Of a DNA stretch of 64,000 bases, positions 1-7,176 are shown in pieces. How positions within the stretch are numbered: the first letter of the stretch is position 1; every line of letters begins with the position of its first letter. This stretch comes from Gillisia xinjiangensis. GTDB taxonomy: Bacteria > Bacteroidota > Bacteroidia > Flavobacteriales > Flavobacteriaceae. The notes under the pieces are model-generated. The model was not told the origin of the DNA and searched no databases. It was given only the letters and a program-made list of their open reading frames with translations. The DNA is taken from NCBI RefSeq assembly GCF_046298265.1, contig NZ_JBKAHK010000003.1, positions 372,001 to 436,000 of the forward strand, read 5' to 3'. Made by a program: the position numbers and the translations under genes.

Positions 1-108
1 TTCACCTACAACCTTAAACGATTAGGTTCTCCAAATCCTGAGTTCAATGTGACTTTTGATCTCACAAAACCAGTGGAAGCTCCGGGAGCTCAATGGGGCT
101 GGGAGTAA
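1..108 (+). CDS. C-terminal end of an unidentified protein
   Basis: The window opens inside a reading frame that gives 35 residues and stops at 106-108. The tail is rich in Pro, Asn and Phe and ends in GAQWGWE. Nothing upstream is visible, so no family can be assigned. The alternating hydrophobic pattern (FNVTFDLT) would suit a beta-rich secreted or outer-membrane protein, but that is only inference. Confidence 0.5.
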   Translation, partial: FTYNLKRLGSPNPEFNVTFDLTKPVEAPGAQWGWE

Positions 109-277
109 TCACGCCCAATTTGGACGTACTCCCAGCTTTCCTATTAAAACCGAAGATACTTAGACATTTCCTTGCAGGATTTTTTGTTAAAGTATTTTTT
201 ATAGGGAATAGGAAGCTTTTTAGTTATATTATTCCTTTAATAAGAAATATTACAAATTTGTCGCCGGAACCAAAAAC

Positions 278-508
278 ATGAAACCCGAAGAAGATGCTCA
301 TGCAAACAAAGAAAATCAGGATTCCATTCCTTATAAAAAGAAAAGGAATCGAAAAACCGACCCTCTTAACATAGGCTTTAAAACCCCTTTAAAAGACCAT
401 AAAAATCCCATAATAAGGGGGTTTGCCAGGACAGGTTATACAATTTGGATCGTGGTAATGGTTGTGGGAATAATTCTGGCATTTGTCGTTGCAATTTTCC
501 TGGTATGA
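278..508 (+). CDS. Small single-pass membrane protein, unknown function
   Basis: This 76-residue protein has a hydrophilic, strongly basic N-terminal half (KKKRNRK near residue 21) and one transmembrane helix at the C-terminus (about residues 55-76, rich in Val and Ile). It would sit in the inner membrane with its tail in the cytoplasm by the positive-inside rule. No enzymatic motif is present. It lies 119 bp before another small membrane protein on the same strand. Short proteins of this layout are common in flavobacteria, but I do not recognise a named family. Confidence 0.6.
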   Translation: MKPEEDAHANKENQDSIPYKKKRNRKTDPLNIGFKTPLKDHKNPIIRGFARTGYTIWIVVMVVGIILAFVVAIFLV

Positions 509-550
509 CATGAGCATAACGGAAATTGGATAAAAACACCAATGAACCCG

Positions 551-600
551 CCTGCAATCGGGCAGGGATATGCGAATTACTCCCGATAGCTATCCGGGAG
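551..600. repeat. Pair of palindromic intergenic repeats
   Basis: Two small inverted repeats lie in the gap. One has CCTGC/GCAGG arms at 551-566. The other is a 21-bp near-palindrome, CTCCCG...CGGGAG around GATAGCTATC, at 580-600. Elements with a TCCCGATAGCTATCGGGA core are, from general knowledge, dispersed in Bacteroidota intergenic DNA. Neither hairpin has a T-run, so they do not look like intrinsic terminators. Confidence 0.6.
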
Positions 601-627
601 ACCAATGAAAAGCAATAAAAAACACAA

Positions 628-1008
628 ATGAAACCTGTGAATGTCTTCTTTTTTAATGCGGTCTTTATCTTCCTAAGTATAAGTATTCTTGCGGCCAAAG
701 TTAATCTGCCAAACTGGATCACTTCCTACGTAAATGATTTCCTTTGTATGCCGGTGGTTCTTACCGTATGTTTGAAAACCGTGCAATACATAAAAAAGGA
801 TAATGCTGTCCTGCTTCCTTTATTGCCAATACTTACCCTAACTTCCTTTTATTCAATCTTTTTTGAGTGGTATATGCCACAGGTTGAGACGCGGTATACT
901 GCAGACTGGGTAGATGTTATTATGTATTTTTCCGGAGCTTTGTTATTCTATTCGTTACAATTTATTTCTACAAAAAAAAAGCGCCCAAACCGGACGCTTC
1001 AATATTAA
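628..1008 (+). CDS. Small integral membrane protein (Bacteroidota family)
   Basis: The protein has 126 residues and about four hydrophobic segments (roughly residues 7-24, 37-52, 61-80 and 95-112), with a basic tail KKKRPNRT. The pattern of a DFLCMPV loop followed by a WVDVIMY stretch matches, from memory, a short Bacteroidota membrane family often labelled 'magnesium citrate secondary transporter'. That name is probably a propagated error, because the protein is far too small for such a carrier. Its last codons overlap the intrinsic terminator of the convergent gene at 1019-1999. Function unknown. Confidence 0.65.
   Translation: MKPVNVFFFNAVFIFLSISILAAKVNLPNWITSYVNDFLCMPVVLTVCLKTVQYIKKDNAVLLPLLPILTLTSFYSIFFEWYMPQVETRYTADWVDVIMYFSGALLFYSLQFISTKKKRPNRTLQY
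972..998 (-). terminator. Rho-independent terminator of the CBS-like gene
   Basis: On the minus strand, arms AGCGTCC and GGGCGCT (one G-U pair) close a five-base loop and are followed directly by nine T residues. It lies 20 bp past the stop codon of the minus-strand gene at 1019-1999 and inside the end of the convergent plus-strand gene, so the two transcripts overlap. Confidence 0.85.
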
Positions 1009-1018
1009 TTTACAAAGC

Positions 1019-1999
1019 TTAATCTAAATATCCCATTTTTTGCATCCACTCATCGTTGTAGATTTTACCTACGTACCTACTGCCGTGATCATGAAATAAG
1101 ATCACTACAACATCATCCTTCGTGAAATGCTCCTTTAATTGCAGTAAACCCTTAATTGCGGCTCCTGCGCTGTTTCCAAGAAACATACCTTCCTCCTGGG
1201 CAAGACGTCGCGTATAAACTGCAGCATCTTTATCGGTTACTTTTGTAAACCCATCTATGATATCAAAATCCACATTTTTCGGTAAAATATCCTCCCCAAT
1301 TCCCTCGGTTACATAGGGATAGATTTCATTCTTATCAAAAATGCCCGTTTCGTGATATTTCTTAAATACAGATCCATAGGTATCGATACCCCATACTTTA
1401 ATATTCGGGTTCTGTTCCTTCAAATATTTTCCAACTCCAGAAATAGTTCCTCCAGTTCCTACTCCAACCACAAAGTGAGTAACTTTACCATCGGTTTGTT
1501 TCCATATCTCCGGGCCAGTGCTTTCATAATGGGCTTTCGTATTGGACAAATTGTCGTATTGGTTCACATACCAGGAATTTGGTGTTTCCTCAGCCAGTCT
1601 TTTTGAGGTAGAATAATAAGACCTTGGATCTTCCGGAGGAACATCTGTTGGGCATACCACCACTTCACTCCCCACCGCACGAAGAATATCCATTTTCTCC
1701 TTGCTTTGCTTATCGCTAAGAACACACACCATTTTATAGCCTTTTATAATTGCTACAAGGGCAAGTCCCATCCCTGTATTTCCGGACGTGCCTTCTATAA
1801 TGGTTCCTCCCGGCTTTAAACGGCCATCCGCCTCGGCTTCCTCTATCATTTTCACCGCCATTCTATCTTTTACAGAATTTCCGGGATTGAAAGTTTCATA
1901 TTTAGCAAGCACCAGGGCATCTATGTCCTCGGTTAATTTATTCATCTTAACCATAGGGGTGTTCCCAATAGTACCTAATATATTTTCAGCGTAATCCAT
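1019..1999 (-). CDS. PLP-dependent cystathionine beta-synthase / cysteine synthase family enzyme
   Basis: This 326-residue fold-type II PLP enzyme makes or rearranges sulfur amino acids by beta-replacement. The PLP lysine is K44 in GNSVKDR. The substrate loop GTSGNTG is at 70-76 and the phosphate-binding loop GTGGT at 181-185. The C-terminal half (DPRSYYS, NQYDN, EGIGEDILP, the DHGSRY...DEWM end) is closer to the catalytic core of cystathionine beta-synthase than to CysK, which would point to reverse transsulfuration from serine and homocysteine. It has neither the N-terminal haem region nor the C-terminal CBS-domain pair of the mammalian enzyme. It is monocistronic, with its own promoter and terminator. 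Substrate choice between sulfide and homocysteine cannot be settled from sequence. Confidence 0.9.
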   Translation of the reverse strand: MDYAENILGTIGNTPMVKMNKLTEDIDALVLAKYETFNPGNSVKDRMAVKMIEEAEADGRLKPGGTIIEGTSGNTGMGLALVAIIKGYKMVCVLSDKQSKEKMDILRAVGSEVVVCPTDVPPEDPRSYYSTSKRLAEETPNSWYVNQYDNLSNTKAHYESTGPEIWKQTDGKVTHFVVGVGTGGTISGVGKYLKEQNPNIKVWGIDTYGSVFKKYHETGIFDKNEIYPYVTEGIGEDILPKNVDFDIIDGFTKVTDKDAAVYTRRLAQEEGMFLGNSAGAAIKGLLQLKEHFTKDDVVVILFHDHGSRYVGKIYNDEWMQKMGYLD

Positions 2000-2017
2000 A
2001 GTTTAATTTTGAAAGGG

Positions 2018-2048
2018 CAAAGGTAATCCTATCTTAAAACCTTTCCAA
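2018..2048 (-). promoter_or_regulatory. Bacteroidota promoter of the CBS-like gene
   Basis: Read on the minus strand, TTG (2048-2046), a 20-bp spacer and TACCTTTG (2025-2018) fit the Bacteroidota consensus TTG/TAnnTTTG. Transcription would begin about 12 nt before the ATG at 1999. Confidence 0.7.
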
Positions 2049-2080
2049 GGAAATGAAAGAATAGCGTGAAATGAGAATTT

Positions 2081-3316
2081 CTAATCAAATTTCATCGCCT
2101 TCACGGGAGAAATTTTGGTGATCACAATAGAAGGGATCAACAGCATTAAAAGACATAAAATTAAGGTCCCCAGGTTGACGCCTACAATATATTCCCATCC
2201 TATATAGACCGGAACTTCAGTGACGTAATAAGTTTCCGGATTCAATGGAAAAAGTTTAAAATATTTCTGAATAAAAAGCATTCCCAGACCTATCAAATTT
2301 CCCCAGAATAACCCTAATCCTATTAAATACGCAGCATTATAAAGAAAGATCTTCCGAATGCTCCAATTTCCATTTCCCAAAGCTTTCAATATCCCAATCA
2401 TTTGGGTTCGCTCCAGAATAAGCACCAATAGGGCTGTTATCATATTAATTCCTGCCACCAGGATCATTATCCCAATTATGAGCGCAATGTTAAAATCGAA
2501 CAGCGAGAGCCATTCAAAAATGGAATAATACTTTTGTTTGATTGTTTGGGTATCGAGCAGGGAGCCGGTATTCTCATACACCTCTCCTCCCTTTTCGTCA
2601 ATTTTATCAAAGTTATCTATAAAAACCTCAAACCCGCCAACCTGATCTTTTTCCCAGTTATTGAGCCGCTGAATATGACGTATATCTGCAAGTATGTACA
2701 ATTCGTCAAATTCCTGAAATCCGGAACTGTAAATCCCCTTCACTTCAAAAGCCCTCAGCAACGGAGGCCTGTTCGCATCTTCCCTGAGGAAATATGTGAT
2801 CACTTTATCCCCAATTTTAAATCCCATTCTCCGGGCTAAGTAGTCTGAAATAAGGATGTCTTCATTTAAATTCTGGCTAAAATCCGAAAGTTCACCTTCC
2901 ACCATGAAATCCTCAAAATTCTCCCATTTATAATCTGCTCCTACCCCTTTTACGATAATTCCTTCAAAATCGGTTTCGGTTCTAATAATCCCTGCTTTTG
3001 AAGCAACTGCCTGCACATGGGTTATCCCCTCCACACTTTTAAATTCCGGATAAAAATCCTGGTTCAGGGAAACCGGCATCAGGGAAACCTGGGAACTGTT
3101 ATTATCGTAATTTGAAATGATAATATGGCCATTAAAAGCGGCGATTTTCTCCTGTATCTTCATCTGTAAACCCATTCCCGTGGCAAAGGAAACCAACATC
3201 ATGATCACCCCAATGGCAATGGCAGCGATCGCGATTTTTATTATCGGAGCCGAAATGCTACTTTTATACTTTTTAGTGCTGATAAGCCTTTTGGCTATAA
3301 AAAACTCAAAATTCAA
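2081..3316 (-). CDS. LolC/LolE-type ABC transporter permease
   Basis: This is a four-helix MacB/FtsX-type permease of about 411 residues: an N-terminal membrane helix, a large periplasmic domain, then three C-terminal helices (a segment with IIGIMILVAGINMITALLVLI, a second near YNAAYLIGLGLF, a third near ILCLLMLLIPSIV). The layout fits the lipoprotein-releasing LolCDE system. A TTG start at 3316 is preferred: the family normally begins with a FEFFIAKRL-like segment right after the start, and a TATTTTTG box at 3351-3344 lies downstream of the more distal ATG at 3397, which would leave that ATG untranscribed. No ATPase partner is adjacent. Exact cargo is inferred from the family. Confidence 0.82.
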   Translation of the reverse strand: MNFEFFIAKRLISTKKYKSSISAPIIKIAIAAIAIGVIMMLVSFATGMGLQMKIQEKIAAFNGHIIISNYDNNSSQVSLMPVSLNQDFYPEFKSVEGITHVQAVASKAGIIRTETDFEGIIVKGVGADYKWENFEDFMVEGELSDFSQNLNEDILISDYLARRMGFKIGDKVITYFLREDANRPPLLRAFEVKGIYSSGFQEFDELYILADIRHIQRLNNWEKDQVGGFEVFIDNFDKIDEKGGEVYENTGSLLDTQTIKQKYYSIFEWLSLFDFNIALIIGIMILVAGINMITALLVLILERTQMIGILKALGNGNWSIRKIFLYNAAYLIGLGLFWGNLIGLGMLFIQKYFKLFPLNPETYYVTEVPVYIGWEYIVGVNLGTLILCLLMLLIPSIVITKISPVKAMKFD

Positions 3317-3326
3317 TACGATCTCA

Positions 3327-4592
3327 ATGATTAATAGATTATTCAAAAATACATTTTTATTCGTTCTTATCACGATTGTTTCCTGCGGAAGGAGCACAGG
3401 CCAGAACGAAATTTCAAATCAGAAACCGCAAATAAGTACCCAATCTGATTCGATTTCTTCTGAAGTTCCCAAAAGAATACTGATAGGTGCCGAAAGAATT
3501 GAGGAATATTTACCCTTGCTGAAGAATAAGAGAATAGGAATCATAGGAAACCAAACTTCAGTGATCTTAAACTCCACCGATTCTTCTTCCGAAGAAAAAA
3601 AACACACACATCTGGTTGATTCCTTACTGGCACTGGAGGTTGATATTGTTCGGGTTTTTGCTCCTGAACATGGTTTTCGCGGAACCGCAGATGCCGGGGA
3701 AACCGTGAAAGATGGAAAAGATCCTCAAACCGGCTTACCTATTATTTCTCTTTATGGAGATAATAAAAAACCCAAACCGGAACAACTGAAAGATATTGAT
3801 ATCTTGGTTTTTGATCTTCAGGATGTGGGAGCGCGCTTTTACACCTATATTTCCTCTTTACATTATGTTATGGAAGCCAGTGCCGAAAACAAAATTCCGC
3901 TCATCGTTTTGGACAGGCCAAATCCAAACGGACATTATGTAGATGGGCCGGTTTTAAATCCCAAACATCAAAGTTTTGTAGGAATGCATCCTGTTCCTGT
4001 GGTGCACGGCATGACAATGGGGGAATATGCGCGAATGATCAACGGAGAAAAATGGCTAAAAAGCGGAATGCAATGTGATCTGGAGGTGATTAAATTGACG
4101 AATTACGATCATAAGACATCCTACAGTCTTCCGGTAAAACCATCTCCAAATTTACCAAACGATCAGGCCATCAACTTATATCCAAGCTTATGTTTCTTTG
4201 AAGGAACCAATGTAAATGCAGGACGGGGAACAAAAACCCAGTTTCAGGTTTTTGGATCTCCTTTTTTGAATAAAGCTGTTTTTGATTATACTTATACTCC
4301 ACAATCCATGGAAGGTGCTAAAAATCCGAAGCATCTGGGAAAACTATGTTATGGAAGATATCTTAAAAACTACCCTAAAACAGACAGAATTAATTTATCC
4401 TGGCTAATCGAGGCATATAACAACACATCAGATAAATCTCAGTTCTTTAACTCATTTTTCACCAAACTTGCAGGCGAAACAGTCCTACAAAAACAAATTG
4501 AAAACGGACTTTCAGAAGAAGAAATAAGGGAAAGCTGGCAAAAAAATTTAGAAAAATTTAAAACAGTTCGTGCAGAATATTTACTATATTAA
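3327..4592 (+). CDS. namZ: DUF1343 lipoprotein, NamZ-type exo-beta-N-acetylmuramidase
   Basis: Proteins of this family (PF07075, GH171) release N-acetylmuramic acid from the non-reducing end of peptidoglycan fragments during wall recycling. The protein has about 421 residues. It starts with a lipoprotein signal (MINRLFKNTFLFVL...IVSC), placing it in the periplasm or outer membrane. Family blocks visible are APEHGFRG, SLYGDNKKP, VFDLQDVGARFYTY, LDRPNPNG and EGTNVNAGRGT. The frame is open further upstream, but the lipobox decides the start at 3327. The start lies only 10 bp from the divergent permease start, so the promoter must lie within that gene. Enzymatic role is inferred from characterised homologues. 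Confidence 0.85.
   Translation: MINRLFKNTFLFVLITIVSCGRSTGQNEISNQKPQISTQSDSISSEVPKRILIGAERIEEYLPLLKNKRIGIIGNQTSVILNSTDSSSEEKKHTHLVDSLLALEVDIVRVFAPEHGFRGTADAGETVKDGKDPQTGLPIISLYGDNKKPKPEQLKDIDILVFDLQDVGARFYTYISSLHYVMEASAENKIPLIVLDRPNPNGHYVDGPVLNPKHQSFVGMHPVPVVHGMTMGEYARMINGEKWLKSGMQCDLEVIKLTNYDHKTSYSLPVKPSPNLPNDQAINLYPSLCFFEGTNVNAGRGTKTQFQVFGSPFLNKAVFDYTYTPQSMEGAKNPKHLGKLCYGRYLKNYPKTDRINLSWLIEAYNNTSDKSQFFNSFFTKLAGETVLQKQIENGLSEEEIRESWQKNLEKFKTVRAEYLLY
3344..3351 (-). promoter_or_regulatory. -7 box for the LolC-like gene
   Basis: TATTTTTG on the minus strand matches TAnnTTTG and would start RNA near 3338, about 22 nt before the TTG start. It lies inside the signal-peptide codons of the divergent gene. 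No clear TTG -33 element was found. Confidence 0.45.
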
Positions 4593-4619
4593 TGGTAGAA
4601 ATATTTAAACGGATTTCCA

Positions 4620-4826
4620 ATGTTACTGGCTGCATCAAATTATTTATTGCAAAGTTTTTATCTGGCACTGCTCATATTGCCTGTTATGGCAATAATTCAT
4701 ATGCTCCAGTATGAATTTAATCCCCGGAACAAACTCATCTGGATCCTGATAATTATTTTCTTACCCTTCTTTGGTTCAATTCTATATTTTATTTTAAACA
4801 AAAGGTACCGAAGAGAAAATCCATAG
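4620..4826 (+). CDS. PLDc_N-domain small membrane protein
   Basis: A 68-residue protein with two membrane helices (about 8-28 and 38-58) separated by a short loop. The block NKLIWILIIIFLPFFGSILYFI and the following basic residues KRYRREN are the signature of the 'phospholipase D nuclease N-terminal' domain (PLDc_N), which here occurs alone without any catalytic HKD domain. It follows the muramidase by 27 bp and may be cotranscribed. Cellular role unknown. Confidence 0.8.
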   Translation: MLLAASNYLLQSFYLALLILPVMAIIHMLQYEFNPRNKLIWILIIIFLPFFGSILYFILNKRYRRENP

Positions 4827-4835
4827 ACGGCTTGT

Positions 4836-5330
4836 CTAAACCTTTATCCGCTTTTTCATAGCCTCAACAATATTTAAAGCTGCCGGACATATAAAAGTGT
4901 TTTCTATTGTTAATTTGGAGATTTTATGAAAGTCTTTACGATCTGTATGCGGGTATTCGCGGCAGGCTTTAGGGCGTACCTTATAGATGGAACAATAATT
5001 ATCGACTCCAAGGAACGTACAGGGAACGCTTTGCAACACAAAATCATTATCTTCATCCACCCGAAGGTAGGTTTCAATAAACTGAACAGGTTTTAATTTA
5101 AAATATTTGGAGATCCTTTCAATATCCTTGTTGGTAAAAAGCGGCCCCGTGGTTTTACAACAATTTGCACATTCCAAACAATTGGTTCTGGCAAACTCTT
5201 CTTCGTGGAAATCCATCATTTGGGTATCTAAATGTTTCGGCGGCTTTTTATGCAGTTTCGCGAAGAATTTTTTATTTTCCTTATGCTTATCTTTGGCCTT
5301 TTCAGGGAGATTTTTCAAGATTTCTTCCAT
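4836..5330 (-). CDS. YkgJ-family cysteine cluster protein
   Basis: This 164-residue protein has eight or more conserved cysteines: CLECANCC near residues 51-58, C104 in SVPCTF, C112, C122 in KACREYPH and C148. The CxxCxxCC arrangement defines the YkgJ/UPF0153 family (PF03692), thought to bind zinc or an iron-sulfur cluster. The N-terminal 40 residues are lysine-rich. Its start lies 11 bp from the start of the divergent methyltransferase gene, and a -7 box TATATTTG (5342-5335) lies so close that the mRNA would be almost leaderless. Function in the cell is not known. Confidence 0.85.
   Translation of the reverse strand: MEEILKNLPEKAKDKHKENKKFFAKLHKKPPKHLDTQMMDFHEEEFARTNCLECANCCKTTGPLFTNKDIERISKYFKLKPVQFIETYLRVDEDNDFVLQSVPCTFLGVDNYCSIYKVRPKACREYPHTDRKDFHKISKLTIENTFICPAALNIVEAMKKRIKV
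5288..5295 (+). promoter_or_regulatory. -7 box for the methyltransferase gene, inside ykgJ-like gene
   Basis: TATCTTTG on the plus strand fits TAnnTTTG and would start RNA near 5302, giving a 40-nt leader that lies wholly inside the divergent gene. It is the only good match within 60 bp of the ATG at 5342. Confidence 0.4.
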
Positions 5331-5334
5331 AGTG

Positions 5335-5342
5335 CAAATATA
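5335..5342 (-). promoter_or_regulatory. -7 box for the ykgJ-like gene
   Basis: TATATTTG on the minus strand; RNA would start at about 5329, at or next to the ATG (5330), so the transcript may be leaderless. The box overlaps the A of the divergent ATG at 5342. Confidence 0.45.
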
Positions 5343-6079
5343 TGAAGAAGCAGGACAGCCACAAGGAAGATATTGATGTGTTCGGGAAAGCGATCACGGA
5401 ATTTTACCATCGAAAAGACGAAACCCCGATAATCGTCCATTCCCCCGATTTTGATGATGATGAAATCCCTGTACCTTATCTTTTCCGAAGTTTTAAGGAA
5501 ATGCCTCCTTTGGAAAAGGAAGCCCTGAAAAACTGTACCGGAAAGGTGCTGGACGCCGGCTGCGGTGCAGGAAGCCATTCGCACTACCTTCAAAAGGAAA
5601 GAAATTTGAATGTAACCGCCATAGACACTTCAAAAGGAGCTGTTGAAATATGTGAATTACGGGGGATTAAAGATGTGAGGAATATTGATTACTTCCAGTT
5701 GAAGGATGAAAAATTCGACACTATTTTGTTGTTGATGAATGGTACCGGAATTATTGGTAAACTTAGCAATCTGGATGACTTTTTTCAGCAAACTAAAAAG
5801 CTTTTAAATAAAGGCGGAAAGGTTTTGATCGATTCTTCAGATCTCAGTTATCTTTTCGATAAAGATGAAGATGGAGGAATTTGGATTGATTTGGAAGCTC
5901 CTTATTATGGTGAGTTGCAATTCAGCATAAGTTACAAAGGAGAAACCTCAACAGAATTTAACTGGTTATATCTTGATTTTGACACCCTTGAACTGGCAGC
6001 TGCAAAAAACGGCTTTACCTGTAAAATGTTGAAAAAAGGAGAACATTACGATTATCTGGCAGAATTATCTCCAAATTAG
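5342..6079 (+). CDS. Class I SAM-dependent methyltransferase
   Basis: A 245-residue Rossmann-fold methyltransferase. Motif I is VLDAGCGAGSHS at about residues 69-80; the acidic end of strand 2 is in TAIDTSKGAVE; motif IV lies around FDTILLLMNGTGIIG and motif VI around KGGKVLIDSSD. The N-terminal 60 residues (PVPYLFRSFKEMPPLEKEAL) form a small cap typical of a flavobacterial subgroup. The substrate is unknown. It is transcribed away from the YkgJ-like gene. Confidence 0.85.
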   Translation: MKKQDSHKEDIDVFGKAITEFYHRKDETPIIVHSPDFDDDEIPVPYLFRSFKEMPPLEKEALKNCTGKVLDAGCGAGSHSHYLQKERNLNVTAIDTSKGAVEICELRGIKDVRNIDYFQLKDEKFDTILLLMNGTGIIGKLSNLDDFFQQTKKLLNKGGKVLIDSSDLSYLFDKDEDGGIWIDLEAPYYGELQFSISYKGETSTEFNWLYLDFDTLELAAAKNGFTCKMLKKGEHYDYLAELSPN

Positions 6080-6152
6080 ATTCTAAAATTCACAACATAA
6101 TCATCATTAAAGTAAAATTTATTAGTTTTAGACCTTGGTAAAACCCTCATTG

Positions 6153-6932
6153 ATGAACTTTCAAAAAACCCTGTCCATTTGCCTTCTTGTTTTAGTATTC
6201 CTTGGATGTTCTAAAGATGATTCTTCTTTTGATGAAAGAAATTCCGGAATCGACAAAAGCGCAAATTTAAAGACTCTTGGAGCCTCGGCCAACGAACTTC
6301 TTAGCGACGAAAAATTTACATCCATCCGTATTGAAATGGTGTATGTTCCCGGATTTGAGCCATCCCAAATAACCCTGGATAATCTCATCGATTTTTTAAA
6401 GGAAAGAACTTTCAAGCCAGATGGAGTTTCCATTACAACCAGAGCTGTTGCAACTTCCGGAAAAGCTCCTTTTAACATCGACGAAATTGTAGAAATTGAG
6501 GCAGACGAACGCCTGCTTTTTAATGCAGGAGATGAAATTACCGTCTACATCTATTTCGCCGATGGAAGTCATGAAGATGACAACAATACTAAGGTGATCT
6601 TAGGATCTGCATACAGGAATACTTCAATGGTAATCTATGGAAAAACCCTTCGTGCCATCGCAAGCAGGACAAATGCTCCAGATAAAAGCATGGTGGAAAG
6701 CACTGTTGTAAATCACGAGTTTGGTCATCTTTTTGGTTTGGTAGACGTTGGCTCACCAATGCAGGTAAATCATCAGGATAACGAAAGCGCAGCTCATTGT
6801 AATGTGGATGACTGCCTGATGTTGGCAAATGTTTCTTTTGGAAGCGGGATTTTAGATATGACCGATCATAATGAAATACCCCAACTTGAAGATCTTTGTA
6901 TTCGTGATCTGCAGGCCAATGGAGGGAGATAA
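6153..6932 (+). CDS. Lipoprotein zinc metalloprotease
   Basis: The 259-residue protein begins with a lipoprotein signal peptide whose lipobox is FLGC (Cys at about residue 19), so it is anchored in the envelope. The catalytic motif HEFGHLFGLVD (HExxHxxGxxD) is followed by a downstream Met in DCLML, the arrangement of metzincin-like membrane metalloproteases of flavobacteria. Two cysteines (AHCNVDDC) may form a disulfide near the active site. An in-frame TTG lies 18 nt upstream, but the ATG at 6153 gives the better signal peptide. Natural substrates are unknown. Confidence 0.85.
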   Translation: MNFQKTLSICLLVLVFLGCSKDDSSFDERNSGIDKSANLKTLGASANELLSDEKFTSIRIEMVYVPGFEPSQITLDNLIDFLKERTFKPDGVSITTRAVATSGKAPFNIDEIVEIEADERLLFNAGDEITVYIYFADGSHEDDNNTKVILGSAYRNTSMVIYGKTLRAIASRTNAPDKSMVESTVVNHEFGHLFGLVDVGSPMQVNHQDNESAAHCNVDDCLMLANVSFGSGILDMTDHNEIPQLEDLCIRDLQANGGR

Positions 6933-6959
6933 AAAAGAGGGTTTCTAAAAGTATAATTT

Positions 6960-7040
6960 CGTCAAGCTGAACTGGTATCAGCTTCTAACTTATTTTTTAG
7001 TTATCATCATCTGAGATTCTGAAATAAATTCAGAATGACG
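6960..7040. repeat. Dispersed intergenic element with two hairpins
   Basis: The 81-bp element has imperfect terminal inverted repeats (CGTCAAGCTGAA ... TTCAGAATGACG) and two internal hairpins (AAGCTGA/TCAGCTT and ATTCTGAA/TTCAGAAT). This matches, from memory, a CGTCA...TGACG repeat found between genes in many flavobacteria. It lies just after the metalloprotease gene. Confidence 0.6.
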
Positions 7041-7091
7041 ATTAAAAAAACATTCAGACGGCATCTTTTAAAATTTAGAATGAATCAAAAA

Positions 7092-7156
7092 CCTCGGAGC
7101 AAGCCCACGAGGTGTGAATTGGAAAATACTTTTAAAAATTCGAGGCAGCCTCGGGG
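7092..7156. repeat. CCTCG/CGAGG palindromic repeat
   Basis: Two short hairpins occur in tandem: CCTCG...CGAGG (7092-7112) and CGAGGCAGCCTCG (7141-7153). They lie just past the stop codon of the minus-strand amidohydrolase. No T-run follows, so they are more likely an intergenic repeat than a terminator. The short frame at 7035-7220 across these repeats looks spurious. Confidence 0.5.
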
Positions 7157-7176
7157 AATTAAACCCTCAATAGGAA

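Noticed and set aside
628..1008. Magnesium citrate transporter
   Set aside because: Only about 126 residues with four helices and no carrier motifs; the label is probably inherited error.
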